Shown: positions 16,988-26,135 of the stretch, piece after piece | Layout of the letters: every line of letters starts with the position of its first letter | Position numbering within the stretch: position 1 is the stretch's first letter | Source of the DNA: Ferruginibacter albus | GTDB taxonomy: Bacteria > Bacteroidota > Bacteroidia > Chitinophagales > Chitinophagaceae | Reading direction: 5' to 3' | Assembly (NCBI RefSeq): GCF_020042285.1 | Contig: NZ_CP083388.1 | Span: forward strand, 3,622,001 to 3,686,000 | DNA: 64,000 bases | Position numbers and translations under genes: made by a program | The notes under the pieces: model-generated | The model's database searches: none | Seen by the model: the letters and a program-made list of their open reading frames with translations, nothing else | What the model was told of the DNA's origin: nothing

Positions 16988-18115
16988 ATGGCCACTGGCT
17001 TTTTCAAAAAAACAATTAAGCTATTTTTTGTTGTTGCAAATATTCTTGTAGCAATCTGTTTTTGCCTGGGCTGTTACGCCAACATCTTTTTTTCTGAAAG
17101 CTTTTGGCTTGTTGGTTTCTTTACGCTCGCCTCTTTTTATTTACTGCTGGTATTATTTATTTTTTTTGTTGGATGGCTATTTGCCCGATCAAGATGGGCG
17201 TTTCTTTTTATCGGCATTCTATTAATAACCTATAAGCCTATACTCAATATTATTCCGCTGCAATTGCCAACATCATTCACGCTGCAAAAACCGGCAGCTG
17301 CTTTACGTATTATGAGCTGGAATGTAGAGTCGTTTCAAATATTAAACTATAAAACACAGCCGCAATTGCGTCAGCAAATGATCGAACTGATAAAGCGCTA
17401 TGACCCTGATGTTGCGTGTTTCCAGGAAATGACCACGGCAGATTCCGATAAAACAGCCATGTACCAGTTAAAAGACTTTGTGAAGGACCTTGGGTTTCCT
17501 TATTATTTTTATGCCTACAATATTTTGGACGATTATTATCCCGGCACACATACACATTATGGAAGGATCATTTTTTCCAAAAAGCCGATCATCAACAAAC
17601 AAATGATCGAACCCGATCCGCTTGATTATAATCGTACATTTCAATATATAGACATTGTAAACAATACGGATACATTCCGTGTTTTTAATTGTCATCTTCA
17701 AACAATGCGATTTACACAGGATAATTATAAATATATTGACAGCATTTCATCTCCCGATATTAAAAGATCAGAAGGTATTATAAGCAAGCTGAAAGCAAGT
17801 TTTCCTAAACGAAAAATACAGGCAGACAGAATTAAAGAAGAGATGAAAAAAAGCCCTTACCCTGTGATACTTTGCGGCGATTTTAATGATGTACCCAATT
17901 CCTACGCATATACAACTATCGGCGATGGATTACAAAATGCTTTTGAAAAAAAAGGATATGGTATTGGGCGCACCTTTAGTGATATATTACCAACGCTTCG
18001 TATCGATAATATTTTTTTAGACAATAATTTTGAAGTAGCGCAATATACTCGTGTAAAGAAAATGTTGAGCGACCATTACCCGATCATTGCTGATGTTATT
18101 TATAAAAGCAGGTAA
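16988..18115 (+). CDS. membrane-anchored endonuclease/exonuclease/phosphatase (EEP) family protein
   Basis: This 375-residue protein has three N-terminal hydrophobic helices (about 10-95) and an EEP catalytic domain (about 105-375). Visible metal and active-site motifs are LRIMSWNVESF, ACFQEM (Glu), FNCHLQTMRF, CGDFNDVPNS and the final RIDNIFL...SDHYPI, with the Asp-His pair. The family includes AP endonucleases, sphingomyelinases and inositol phosphatases. The membrane anchor and lack of DNA-binding helices favour a phosphodiesterase acting at the membrane, but the substrate is open. A near-consensus TATCTTTA with a TTG 18 bases upstream lies at 16950-16978. The intergenic gap to cysS is 76 bases. 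Confidence 0.85.
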   Translation: MATGFFKKTIKLFFVVANILVAICFCLGCYANIFFSESFWLVGFFTLASFYLLLVLFIFFVGWLFARSRWAFLFIGILLITYKPILNIIPLQLPTSFTLQKPAAALRIMSWNVESFQILNYKTQPQLRQQMIELIKRYDPDVACFQEMTTADSDKTAMYQLKDFVKDLGFPYYFYAYNILDDYYPGTHTHYGRIIFSKKPIINKQMIEPDPLDYNRTFQYIDIVNNTDTFRVFNCHLQTMRFTQDNYKYIDSISSPDIKRSEGIISKLKASFPKRKIQADRIKEEMKKSPYPVILCGDFNDVPNSYAYTTIGDGLQNAFEKKGYGIGRTFSDILPTLRIDNIFLDNNFEVAQYTRVKKMLSDHYPIIADVIYKSR

Positions 18116-18148
18116 TGAAATACCTTCGGCATTCACTATTCACTTTCT

Positions 18149-18185
18149 TATATAATCTGTAATTTGCAATATATAATCTGCAATT
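18149..18185. repeat. short direct repeat upstream of cysS
   Basis: TATATAATCTG followed by T/C and AATT occurs at 18149 and again at 18170, a 21-base period, immediately before the cysS start. It could be a chance A/T-rich duplication. Confidence 0.4.
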
Positions 18186-18191
18186 AAAAGT

Positions 18192-19676
18192 ATGTCTCTT
18201 AAAGTTTACAATTCTTATTCCCGTCAAAAAGAAGATTTTGAAAGTATAACTCCCGGGCACGTAGGCATGTACGTATGCGGTCCAACTGTAAGCGGAGAGA
18301 GTCACCTGGGCCATGCTCGTCCTTATATTACGTTTGATATTGTATACAGATATTTAACGCACAAAGGCTATAAAGTCCGTTATGTACGGAACATAACCGA
18401 CGCCGGACATTTTGAAGAAGAAGGGAGAGAAGCGGAAGATAAGGTAGGCAAAAAAGCAATCCTCGAAAAACTGGAACCGATGGAACTGGTGCAGAAATAC
18501 ACTAATCTTTTTCATTGGGCAATGTTACAGTTCAATTGTGTTGAGCCTAGCATAGAACCAACGGCAACAGGCCATATTGTTGAACAAATAAGCATGATCG
18601 AAGATATCATTGAACAAGGTTTTGCATATGTAGTGAATGGTTCTGTTTATTTTGATCTGAAAAAATATGCCGCAGGTCACGATTACGGAAAACTAAGCGG
18701 CAGAATATTGGATGACCTGTTGGAAACAACGAGAGAACTGGAAGGACAGGATGAAAAAAGAGATAAAGCTGATTTTGCATTATGGAAATCGGCAGCGCCG
18801 GAACATATAATGCGCTGGAAAAGCCCATGGGGAGAAGGTTTTCCCGGATGGCACATTGAATGTTCAGCAATGGCAACCAAATATCTCGGCTCACATTTTG
18901 ACATTCACGGCGGCGGTATGGACCTGCAATTTCCTCATCATGAAAGTGAAATTGCACAAAGCACTATATGCAACCATCAAAGCCCCGCAAAATATTGGAT
19001 GCACAATAACATGATCACGATAAATGGTCGTAAAATGGGAAAAAGCTACAACAATGTTATTAAGTTAACAGAGTTATTTAGCGGTAACCATCCTTTATTG
19101 TCGCAGGCTTTTCATCCAATGACAGTACGCTTTTTTATTTTACAAAGTCATTATAGAAGCACATTAGACTTTAGCAGCGCCGCTTTGGAAGCATCTGAAA
19201 AAGCATTAAAACGTTTATGGGAAGCATACGAGATATTAAATAAGCTGGATGTAAAAAATGAAACAGCTTCGGATATTGAGTTGGATGAAAAGATCAAAAA
19301 GCTGGTAAGCCAGTTTGAAGAATTTATGGATGATGATCTTAACACAGCAAAAGTGCTGGCAAATATGTTTGAATTGGCTCCTATCATCAATTCCATAAAA
19401 GATAAGCATATTGCTGCCGATGCTATTTCTTTGCAAACAGTAGCATTATTACAATCCTCTTTTAAAACTTACCTGGAAGGTATTTTTGGCTTACAAAAAA
19501 CAGCTGTCGGAAATAATAAGCTAGATGCAATAATTACAATGCTGATAGATATTCGAAAAGAAGCAAAAACAAAAAAGGACTATGCAACCTCCGATAAAAT
19601 AAGAAATCAATTAACAGCTATCGGCATAGAATTAAAAGACGAAAAAGACGGAAGCGTGAGCTGGACAGTATTGTAG
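18192..19676 (+). CDS. cysS: cysteine--tRNA ligase
   Basis: This 494-residue class I aminoacyl-tRNA synthetase charges tRNA-Cys. The HIGH-type motif is SHLGHARP (HLGH 38-41). Zn ligands include C29 in YVCGPT, the Cys of WHIECSAM and the His residues of FPHHESEIAQS. The KMSKS-type motif is KMGKS at 281-285. The C-terminal helical anticodon-binding domain is complete and ends KDEKDGSVSWTVL. The length is normal for the family. An internal segment of about 30 residues (LEGQDEKRDKADF) occurs in other Bacteroidota CysS proteins. There is no visible T-box or other leader regulation in the 76 bases upstream. Confidence 0.96.
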   Translation: MSLKVYNSYSRQKEDFESITPGHVGMYVCGPTVSGESHLGHARPYITFDIVYRYLTHKGYKVRYVRNITDAGHFEEEGREAEDKVGKKAILEKLEPMELVQKYTNLFHWAMLQFNCVEPSIEPTATGHIVEQISMIEDIIEQGFAYVVNGSVYFDLKKYAAGHDYGKLSGRILDDLLETTRELEGQDEKRDKADFALWKSAAPEHIMRWKSPWGEGFPGWHIECSAMATKYLGSHFDIHGGGMDLQFPHHESEIAQSTICNHQSPAKYWMHNNMITINGRKMGKSYNNVIKLTELFSGNHPLLSQAFHPMTVRFFILQSHYRSTLDFSSAALEASEKALKRLWEAYEILNKLDVKNETASDIELDEKIKKLVSQFEEFMDDDLNTAKVLANMFELAPIINSIKDKHIAADAISLQTVALLQSSFKTYLEGIFGLQKTAVGNNKLDAIITMLIDIRKEAKTKKDYATSDKIRNQLTAIGIELKDEKDGSVSWTVL

Positions 19677-19730
19677 TTCGCAGCATATCTGCTTACATTA
19701 TAAAAATCATATTTAATCTACGTTCCATTA

Positions 19731-20336
19731 ATGCAACACATTCTTCATTTAAGTAAAGATAAAAAGCTTAAAAAATTAATGGATGTGCAATCGCCACATC
19801 TTTTAACTAAACGGAAAAATGTTTACCTGCATTTGTGCAGTAGCATTATGAGCCAGCAATTAAGTACAAAAGTTGCTGACATAATTTATAAGAGGTTTCT
19901 CAATCTTTATAATAAAACACCTACACCACAACAGATATTAGAAACTCCGTTCGAAACACTTCGTTCTATCGGGCTAAGCAATGCCAAAGCAAATTATGTT
20001 CACAATGTTTGCCGGTTTTTTATTGAGCAAAAAATTACAGATGCCGGCTTATATAAAATGGAAGATGAAGAATTAATAATTTATCTATCTAAAATTAAAG
20101 GTGTTGGCAGGTGGACGGTTGAAATGATATTAATGTTCACGCTCGGCAGAGAAGATGTATTTGCTTTAGATGATCTTGGCATACAGCAAAGCATTACTAA
20201 GCTTTACAAGCTTGATGCAAGCGATAAAAAATTGCTGAAAGAACAGATGGCTAAAATATCTTCTAAATGGAAACCTTACAGAACATATGCCTGCCGTTAT
20301 TTATGGGGTTGGAAAGACAATGAACCTAAAACTTGA
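19731..20336 (+). CDS. DNA-3-methyladenine glycosylase, AlkA/HhH-GPD type
   Basis: This 201-residue base-excision repair glycosylase has the helix-hairpin-helix KIKGVGRWTVEMIL (about 121-134) followed by GREDVFALDDLG. The conserved catalytic Asp lies at 147/148. It lacks the N-terminal beta domain of E. coli AlkA and the Fe-S Cys cluster of EndoIII, so it matches the short 3-methyladenine glycosylase II form. It would remove alkylated purines. It ends 11 bases into the convergent reductase gene. Together with the broken dimer glycosylase at 5677 it is one of two base-excision genes in the window. Confidence 0.87.
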   Translation: MQHILHLSKDKKLKKLMDVQSPHLLTKRKNVYLHLCSSIMSQQLSTKVADIIYKRFLNLYNKTPTPQQILETPFETLRSIGLSNAKANYVHNVCRFFIEQKITDAGLYKMEDEELIIYLSKIKGVGRWTVEMILMFTLGREDVFALDDLGIQQSITKLYKLDASDKKLLKEQMAKISSKWKPYRTYACRYLWGWKDNEPKT

Positions 20337-20799
20337 TCTCACTAATGATTTCTTCCAAATACGTTTTATCCGTTTCATCAAAATAATTGTATTGCTCGCT
20401 GTCAACATCCAATACAGCCATTACTTCATTATTACGAATAAGAGGCACCACTATTTCAGATCTTGATAAACTGCTACAGGCAATATGTCCCGGAAATTTT
20501 TCTACGTCGGGTACAATGATCGTTTGTTTAGTTGCCCAGCTTGTTCCGCAAACACCTTTGCCTTTCTTGATACGGGTGCATGCAACCGGACCTTGAAACG
20601 GACCTAACACCAGCTCCTTGTTCTTAACAATATAAAAACCAACCCAAAGCCAATTAAATTGTTGCATTAAAGCGCCGGTAATGTTAGCAAGATTAGCAAT
20701 CAGATCAGGCTCATCTTTTATTAATGCACCTATCTGTTGCGTAATAGATATATAATTGTCTTTCTTATTACCCGATATGATCTTTAAGTCGTCTGTCAT
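20326..20799 (-). CDS. msrC: GAF-domain free methionine-(R)-sulfoxide reductase
   Basis: This 157-residue single-GAF protein has the three Cys of fRMsr at C74 (PVACTRI), C84 (KGVCGTSW) and C108 (HIACSSLSRSE). Their spacing (10 and 24) equals that of E. coli YebR/MsrC C84, C94 and C118. These enzymes reduce free methionine-R-sulfoxide using a Cys sulfenic acid and disulfide relay recycled by thioredoxin. The acidic pocket residues (VLDVDSEQYNYFDETD) are also present. It overlaps the convergent glycosylase gene by 11 bases at the 3' end. Confidence 0.92.
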   Translation of the reverse strand: MTDDLKIISGNKKDNYISITQQIGALIKDEPDLIANLANITGALMQQFNWLWVGFYIVKNKELVLGPFQGPVACTRIKKGKGVCGTSWATKQTIIVPDVEKFPGHIACSSLSRSEIVVPLIRNNEVMAVLDVDSEQYNYFDETDKTYLEEIISEIKF

Positions 20800-20879
20800 A
20801 ACAAAAATTAAAAAAATAAATTTTCTTGGGAACTATGAAGCAGCTTTCAACGTCATCTTCTAATCTAAAATAGTAAACA

Positions 20880-20997
20880 TTTATCAATATATAAATTTGA
20901 TAAAAATCAATGACTTATAAGCCTTTTTATAGACATTTAGCTTACTAACAACAAATAAAGTATTATAAAAAACAATACTTCATAGTAATTTTACTAT
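20880..20997. promoter_or_regulatory. three inverted repeats upstream of Crp-like gene (candidate operators)
   Basis: TTTATCAA (20880-20887) pairs with TTGATAAA (20897-20904). AAGTATT (20958-20964) pairs with AATACTT (20974-20980). ATAGTAA (20982-20988) pairs with TTACTAT (20991-20997). All are perfect and lie 61-178 bases before the regulator's start codon, so autoregulation is possible. The A/T richness makes chance matches a concern. Confidence 0.4.
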
Positions 20998-21057
20998 TTT
21001 TTTGCGTATTTTTACGTTAGTTCGTTCCGATTTTGCTTGATTAAAAACTAAAACTCA

Positions 21058-21696
21058 ATGAATACTGTAGCTCTGAACACAAATTCTCCGTTTATCACTA
21101 AATGGAATACCAGTGATGGGCATTCTCCATTAGTTGCTTATATCAATAAACTTTATGCAATTAATGAAGAGGCTATCGCATACATTGATAAATGCTCCTT
21201 CCGATACGAAATTAAGAAAGGCAGGCATTTAATAAAAGAAGGAGAGTTCTGTAATCATGTTTATTTTGTTAAAAAAGGCGTTTTACGGGGATATGTAAAA
21301 GAGGGAGCAAAAGAAATTACCACCTGGATAATGGGCGAAAACAACCTGGTTACTTCCGTAAGAGGATTCTATCTTGAATCTGCATCAGTAAAGAATATTC
21401 AGGCTTTGGAAGATTGCGAATTGATCGCCGCTCATTATGATGATCTGCAATATTTATATGATCATTATATTGAAATGAATATTGCCGGCAGAAAAATATT
21501 AGAGCAATATTATAGTGATGCTGAAGAAAGAGCATTTATAAGCCGTCTTCCAAAAGCAGCATCAAAATACAGTCGCTTTTTAGCAACAAGCGGAGAACTC
21601 GCTAACCGCATTCAATTAAAATATATTGCCTCTTATTTGGGAATAACCATTGAGACATTAAGTCGTATTAGAAGTAAATTAATTACCGGTAAGTAA
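21058..21696 (+). CDS. Crp/Fnr-family transcriptional regulator
   Basis: This 212-residue protein has an N-terminal cyclic-nucleotide-binding jelly roll (about 40-140: IKKGRHLIKEGEFCNHVYFVKKGVLRG) and a C-terminal winged HTH whose recognition part reads LKYIASYLGITIETLSRIR. The phosphate-binding cassette typical of true cAMP sensors (RxxS at the end of the pocket) is not obvious, so the ligand is unknown. No Fnr-type Cys cluster is present. It stands alone between the reductase and GH3 genes, with three inverted repeats in its 258-base upstream region. It could control the following GH3/ATP-grasp region, but nothing in the sequence proves it. Confidence 0.88.
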   Translation: MNTVALNTNSPFITKWNTSDGHSPLVAYINKLYAINEEAIAYIDKCSFRYEIKKGRHLIKEGEFCNHVYFVKKGVLRGYVKEGAKEITTWIMGENNLVTSVRGFYLESASVKNIQALEDCELIAAHYDDLQYLYDHYIEMNIAGRKILEQYYSDAEERAFISRLPKAASKYSRFLATSGELANRIQLKYIASYLGITIETLSRIRSKLITGK

Positions 21697-21779
21697 ACCA
21701 GGCACTGTTCTACTTCTTTGTTTTAACAATTTTATTCCTGCATCTGAATAAATTATTCCCTCAAAAGGTTTGTAAATGC

Positions 21780-21787
21780 TAACTTTG
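21780..21787 (+). promoter_or_regulatory. -7 box (TAACTTTG) upstream of first GH3 gene
   Basis: It is an exact TAnnTTTG match 25 bases before the start codon at 21813. Confidence 0.5.
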
Positions 21788-21812
21788 TTGCATACTAAAC
21801 CTTTAATGTTGC

Positions 21813-23348
21813 ATGGCATTAATAGAAATTAAGTTTCCCAAATCTATAGCCAAGGCACTTAATCTTCCGGTAAGCGATGTTCGCCGTCAGCAATTGAAAG
21901 TTCTGAAAAAACTGCTGCGAAAAGCTCGGTTTACGGAATTTGGTCAGCATTATTTATTTGATGAAATATTGTTGAGTCGCCACCCCGGCAAAAAATTCCA
22001 ACAAATAGTTCCTACCTGTAATTACAGCAAAATATACAAAGACTGGTGGCATAAAACCCTGGAGGGAAAGCCGGATGTATGCTGGCCCGGCGTAATAAAA
22101 TATTTTGCATTAAGCAGCGGCACCAGCGAAGCATCCAGCAAATACATTCCTGTAACAAAAGACCTGATCCGCAGCAATACACTTACCAGCATTCGCCAAT
22201 TACTTAGCCTTTCCAAATATGAAGATGTGCCGCGAAGAGCTATTGGAAAAGGATGGCTGATGTTGGGTGGCAGCACTCAATTGCAAAAAGGACCTACCTA
22301 TTATGCAGGTGATTTAAGCGGTATACAGCAAAAGAAAATCCCATTTTGGTTTCAAGGATTAGGTTTATACAAACCCGGCAAAAAAATAGCAAGAGAAAAA
22401 GATTGGTCTAGGAAATTAGAAGAGATCGTAAACAATGCGCCCAATTGGGATATTGGTTTTATTGTGGGCGTTCCTGCATGGTTACAATTGTGCATGGAAA
22501 AGATCATTGAAAAGTATCAGCTTAAAAACATCCATGAAATTTGGCCCAACCTTTCTTTTTATGTGCATGGCGGCGTAGCCATGGAGCCTTATAAAAAAGG
22601 ATTTGAAAAATTATTAGGCAAGCCAATTACTTATATCGAAACCTATTTGGCAAGTGAGGGTTTTTTAGCATATCAAAATCGCCAGGATACCAATGGAATG
22701 CATTTAGCTATTAATAATAATATCTTCTTTGAATTTGTTCCTTTTGATGATAATAATTTCGACAGCGAAGGAAATATGGTAGAGACCCCGGAAGTGTTTA
22801 TGCTGCACGAAATAGAAGAAAATAAAGATTACTCCATATTAATAAGTACCAATGCCGGCGCATGGCGCTATGCCATTGGTGATACGGTTAGGTTGATCAA
22901 TAAAGAAAAAAGCGAGATCATAATAACCGGACGCACCAAACATTTCCTGAGTTTGGTAGGCGAGCATTTGAGTGTAGACAATATGAACAAAGCAATTGAA
23001 ACCGCCAGCGAAGAGCTGAATATTTCCATTCCTGAGTTTACTGTTGCCGGCGAGCCTTATGGTAACTTCTTTGCCCATCATTGGTACATAGCCACTAACG
23101 ATGTGGTGAACAACGAAACATTGCGTAGCCGCATAGATCAAAAACTAAGAGACATAAATGATGATTATGAAGTTGAACGTAATCATGCACTGAAAGATGT
23201 ATTGGTAACGGTTTTGCCGGAACATACGTTCATGGATTTCATGAAATCGAAAGGGAAAGAAGGCGGCCAGCATAAGTTTCCAAGAGTTTTGAAAGGAAAG
23301 ATGCTGGAAGAATGGAAGGCTTTTTTAAGTTATGAATTAGTGAGCTGA
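21813..23348 (+). CDS. GH3-family acyl-adenylate amidosynthetase-like protein (copy 1)
   Basis: This 511-residue protein belongs to the GH3 branch of the ANL superfamily, which in plants conjugates amino acids to jasmonate or auxin through an acyl-adenylate. Visible ANL motifs are the phosphate loop KYFALSSGTSEASSKYIPV, the A5-like YIETYLASEGFLAYQ and the A8 region IIITGRTKHFLSLVGEHLS. The C-terminal GGQHKFPRVL is shared with the second GH3 at 42316. Bacterial members have no established substrate. It lies 175 bases upstream of the ATP-grasp/alpha-E/transglutaminase genes on the same strand, so a joint amide-bond pathway is conceivable, though each side has its own -7 box. Confidence 0.87.
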   Translation: MALIEIKFPKSIAKALNLPVSDVRRQQLKVLKKLLRKARFTEFGQHYLFDEILLSRHPGKKFQQIVPTCNYSKIYKDWWHKTLEGKPDVCWPGVIKYFALSSGTSEASSKYIPVTKDLIRSNTLTSIRQLLSLSKYEDVPRRAIGKGWLMLGGSTQLQKGPTYYAGDLSGIQQKKIPFWFQGLGLYKPGKKIAREKDWSRKLEEIVNNAPNWDIGFIVGVPAWLQLCMEKIIEKYQLKNIHEIWPNLSFYVHGGVAMEPYKKGFEKLLGKPITYIETYLASEGFLAYQNRQDTNGMHLAINNNIFFEFVPFDDNNFDSEGNMVETPEVFMLHEIEENKDYSILISTNAGAWRYAIGDTVRLINKEKSEIIITGRTKHFLSLVGEHLSVDNMNKAIETASEELNISIPEFTVAGEPYGNFFAHHWYIATNDVVNNETLRSRIDQKLRDINDDYEVERNHALKDVLVTVLPEHTFMDFMKSKGKEGGQHKFPRVLKGKMLEEWKAFLSYELVS

Positions 23349-23452
23349 TCTGCTATTATATTTACTAAACATATCTTTCTCCACTTGACATAAATCGTAA
23401 AATATTTTTTATCATTCTTAATTTGAATGATAAAAAATGGTTTTGTTTTCGT

Positions 23453-23460
23453 TATATTTG
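23453..23460 (+). promoter_or_regulatory. -7 box (TATATTTG) upstream of ATP-grasp gene
   Basis: It is an exact TAnnTTTG match 63 bases before the start codon at 23524. Confidence 0.45.
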
Positions 23461-23523
23461 TTTTAACAGGTTTTCTCCACGATTCGTCTTGCCAATTAAT
23501 ATATTTTCCTAAAACTGTTCAAT

Positions 23524-24990
23524 ATGCAAACTAGTGAACTGCTGCAATCGTATCTGGTTGATACTAACACGTGGGATGAAATGTACAAGGATGCTTCGGT
23601 AAGAGAGCAATATAAAAAAGTGCTCAACTTTTTGCAGCAACTGTCTATTGAAGAGTTAAATAAAAAAGAAGAGTTAGCAAAAAAGCTTTTCATGAGCCAA
23701 GGCATTACGTTCACTGTATATAGCAGCGGTGAAGGCATTGAAAAAATATTTCCCTTTGATATTATTCCCCGTATTATCACCGCATCAGAATGGAACTATA
23801 TTGAGAAAGGAATTAAGCAACGCTTAAGAGCGTTAAATCTTTTCCTGAAAGATATTTACAGCAATCAGTTTATCATCAATGACGGAATTATTCCTGCGGA
23901 GATGATCTACAGTTGTCCGCATTTTTTGCGTGAGATGTATAATTTTCCGGTACCGTACGATCTGTACGTTCATATTTCCGGTATTGATTTGATACGTAAC
24001 AACGATGGTTCTTTTTATATACTGGAAGATAATTTGCGTACACCCAGTGGCGTTAGTTATATGTTAGAGAACAGGGAGATCACCAAGCGTATCTTTCCAA
24101 ACTTATTACCCCAAAATAATGTACGCAGTGTAACAGAATACACGAATATTTTACATAGAAACTTAGTTTCGCTTTCACCCCGACAAACAGCTAACCCTAC
24201 AATTGTTTTATTAACTCCGGGCATTTATAACTCTGCTTATTTTGAACATACCACCTTAGCAAGATTGATGGGTGTTGAATTGGTAGAAGGAAGTGATTTG
24301 GTTGTTGATAATCATAAAGTGTATATGAAAACCACACTGGGCTTGCAACAGGTGGATGTTATTTATAGAAGAGTGGATGATGATTTCTTAGACCCGCTGG
24401 TATTTAATCCTAACAGTATTTTAGGAGTTGCCGGTTTAATGAGCGCTTACCGAAAAGGTAATGTAGCTATTGTAAATGCTACAGGCAATGGTGTTGCAGA
24501 TGATAAGGCGATTTACACATTTGTTCCTGCAATGATTCAATATTATTTGAATGAAGAACCGATATTGAAAAATGTTCCCACTTATCAATTAGGCAAACAG
24601 GAAGAAAGAGAACATGTGTTTGCCAACATAGACAAAATGGTTATTAAAAAAACAAATGAGAGTGGTGGTTATGGCATGTTGATGGGCAATGCAGCTACCG
24701 ACAAAGAAATTGCTGAGTACAAAGAACAGGTTCTAAAAGATCCAAGGCAATTTATCGGGCAACCGATTGTCAGTCTTTCTTCTTCGCCTTGTTATTTAAA
24801 TGGAAAATTGCAACCACGCAGAGTTGATCTACGACCTTATGCATTATGTGGTCCGGATGGAATTGAAATTGTTCCGGGCGGTTTAACAAGAGTTGCATTG
24901 AGAGAAGGATCAATGGTAGTGAATTCATCGCAGGGGGGCGGCAGTAAAGATACATGGGTGTTAAGTCCGTTGACACATGAAGGTGAATAA
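23524..24990 (+). CDS. circularly permuted type ATP-grasp protein
   Basis: This 488-residue protein matches the circularly permuted ATP-grasp family found next to alpha-E and transglutaminase genes. Recognisable blocks are PFDIIPRIITASEW, DGSFYILEDNLRTPSGVSYMLENR, VDVIYRRVDDDFLDP and the Lys-containing VIKKTNESGGYGMLMG. The end is GGGSKDTWVLSP. ATP-grasp folds make amide or peptide bonds by acyl-phosphate chemistry, and comparative genomics has proposed that this family makes a small peptide or tag. No substrate is known. It is the first gene of the trio; the next start is 109 bases away, with a 24-bp repeat in the gap. Confidence 0.9.
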   Translation: MQTSELLQSYLVDTNTWDEMYKDASVREQYKKVLNFLQQLSIEELNKKEELAKKLFMSQGITFTVYSSGEGIEKIFPFDIIPRIITASEWNYIEKGIKQRLRALNLFLKDIYSNQFIINDGIIPAEMIYSCPHFLREMYNFPVPYDLYVHISGIDLIRNNDGSFYILEDNLRTPSGVSYMLENREITKRIFPNLLPQNNVRSVTEYTNILHRNLVSLSPRQTANPTIVLLTPGIYNSAYFEHTTLARLMGVELVEGSDLVVDNHKVYMKTTLGLQQVDVIYRRVDDDFLDPLVFNPNSILGVAGLMSAYRKGNVAIVNATGNGVADDKAIYTFVPAMIQYYLNEEPILKNVPTYQLGKQEEREHVFANIDKMVIKKTNESGGYGMLMGNAATDKEIAEYKEQVLKDPRQFIGQPIVSLSSSPCYLNGKLQPRRVDLRPYALCGPDGIEIVPGGLTRVALREGSMVVNSSQGGGSKDTWVLSPLTHEGE

Positions 24991-24999
24991 TGGCATTCT

Positions 25000-25023
25000 G
25001 TACAAGAGAGTGACACAACGATG
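25000..25023 (+). repeat. 24-bp interspersed repeat, copy 1
   Basis: GTACAAGAGAGTGACACAA followed by CGATG. It matches 43844-43867 at 23 of 24 positions. It lies in the gap between the ATP-grasp and alpha-E genes. Confidence 0.7.
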
Positions 25024-25099
25024 ACGAGTAGACATAGAATGTTTAGACAAAAAATAAACAACTAAAGAATCATTTCATCACACAAACCTGTTTGAATTA

Positions 25100-26035
25100 A
25101 TGCTTAGTAGAGTTGCTGATAGTTTATACTGGATGAGCCGTTACATGGAAAGATCGGATGGTCTTTTGCGTATGCTCAAAATTAATTATGCTTCCTCGCA
25201 GGATGATATACAGGAGTTTTCATGGAAGCCTGTGCTGAAGATTTTTTCTCATTTGGAAGAGGAAGAGATTAATGAAATTGCCAACAGTACAAAAGATGTA
25301 TTGCAGTTTATGGTGCTCGAAAAAGAAAACCCTAATTCTGTTTACAGTATTGTTACCTTGGCAAGAGAAAATGCAAGAAGCGTACAAGACCATATCACTA
25401 AAGAAATGTGGCAATGCATCAACGACTTCTATCATTTAATGCGTGAGCCACGATTAAAATCTTCCTTAGCCGAAGAAGACCCAATAACGGTATTGGATAG
25501 TTTGATCCGTCAAGGCATGCTTTACTTTGGCACTACAGAAGTTACTATGGCACGTAACGATGGCAAATCTTTTATCAATATCGGTAAGTATTTAGAAAGA
25601 GGAATTCAATCGACAGATATTTTAGATGTTAAGTTCAGTGATATTAATTATGATTTTGAAAAAACAGCTGATACTACTTACTGGAAATATTTATTGATGT
25701 CTATATCTGGTTATGAGCTTTATTTAAAAACGTATCGCAGTGGCTTTGATCCGAAAAATGTGGTTGGGCAAATTGTGCTGAGCGAACAGTTTCCTCGTTC
25801 GGTAGTGTATTGCATTAACCAATTGCATCGCTATTTTGAACGTTTAAAAAGCGAGCGTAATGCACCCGGCTATAATCAAATAGATTTTATGTTGGGCAAA
25901 TTTAAAAGTCGTATAAAATTTTCAACCACAGACTCAATCATCCAGGAAGGATTACACGGCTTTTTGCATCAAACAAAATCAGGGTTATTAGAGATCGGAA
26001 GTACATTGAATCATGTATATTTTGCATACTCTTAG
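25100..26035 (+). CDS. alpha-E domain-containing protein
   Basis: This 311-residue, almost entirely helical protein starts MLSRVADSLYWMSRYMERSD, the diagnostic opening of the alpha-E (formerly DUF403) family. A repeated helix pattern with conserved RxxA and ER residues continues (LARENARSVQDHITKEMW; NIGKYLERGIQSTDILDVK). The family is nearly always encoded beside circularly permuted ATP-grasp and transglutaminase-like genes, as here. It is thought to be a helical partner or scaffold in the proposed peptide-ligation system. No catalytic residues can be assigned. Confidence 0.9.
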   Translation: MLSRVADSLYWMSRYMERSDGLLRMLKINYASSQDDIQEFSWKPVLKIFSHLEEEEINEIANSTKDVLQFMVLEKENPNSVYSIVTLARENARSVQDHITKEMWQCINDFYHLMREPRLKSSLAEEDPITVLDSLIRQGMLYFGTTEVTMARNDGKSFINIGKYLERGIQSTDILDVKFSDINYDFEKTADTTYWKYLLMSISGYELYLKTYRSGFDPKNVVGQIVLSEQFPRSVVYCINQLHRYFERLKSERNAPGYNQIDFMLGKFKSRIKFSTTDSIIQEGLHGFLHQTKSGLLEIGSTLNHVYFAYS

Positions 26036-26135
26036 GAAATGCACATGAGGCGATAAAACAGATCAATGCAGCTATTGATTTATACAATTGATATAACTCC
26101 TGCAATCAATAAACCAAACAACCTAAAACCAAAAT

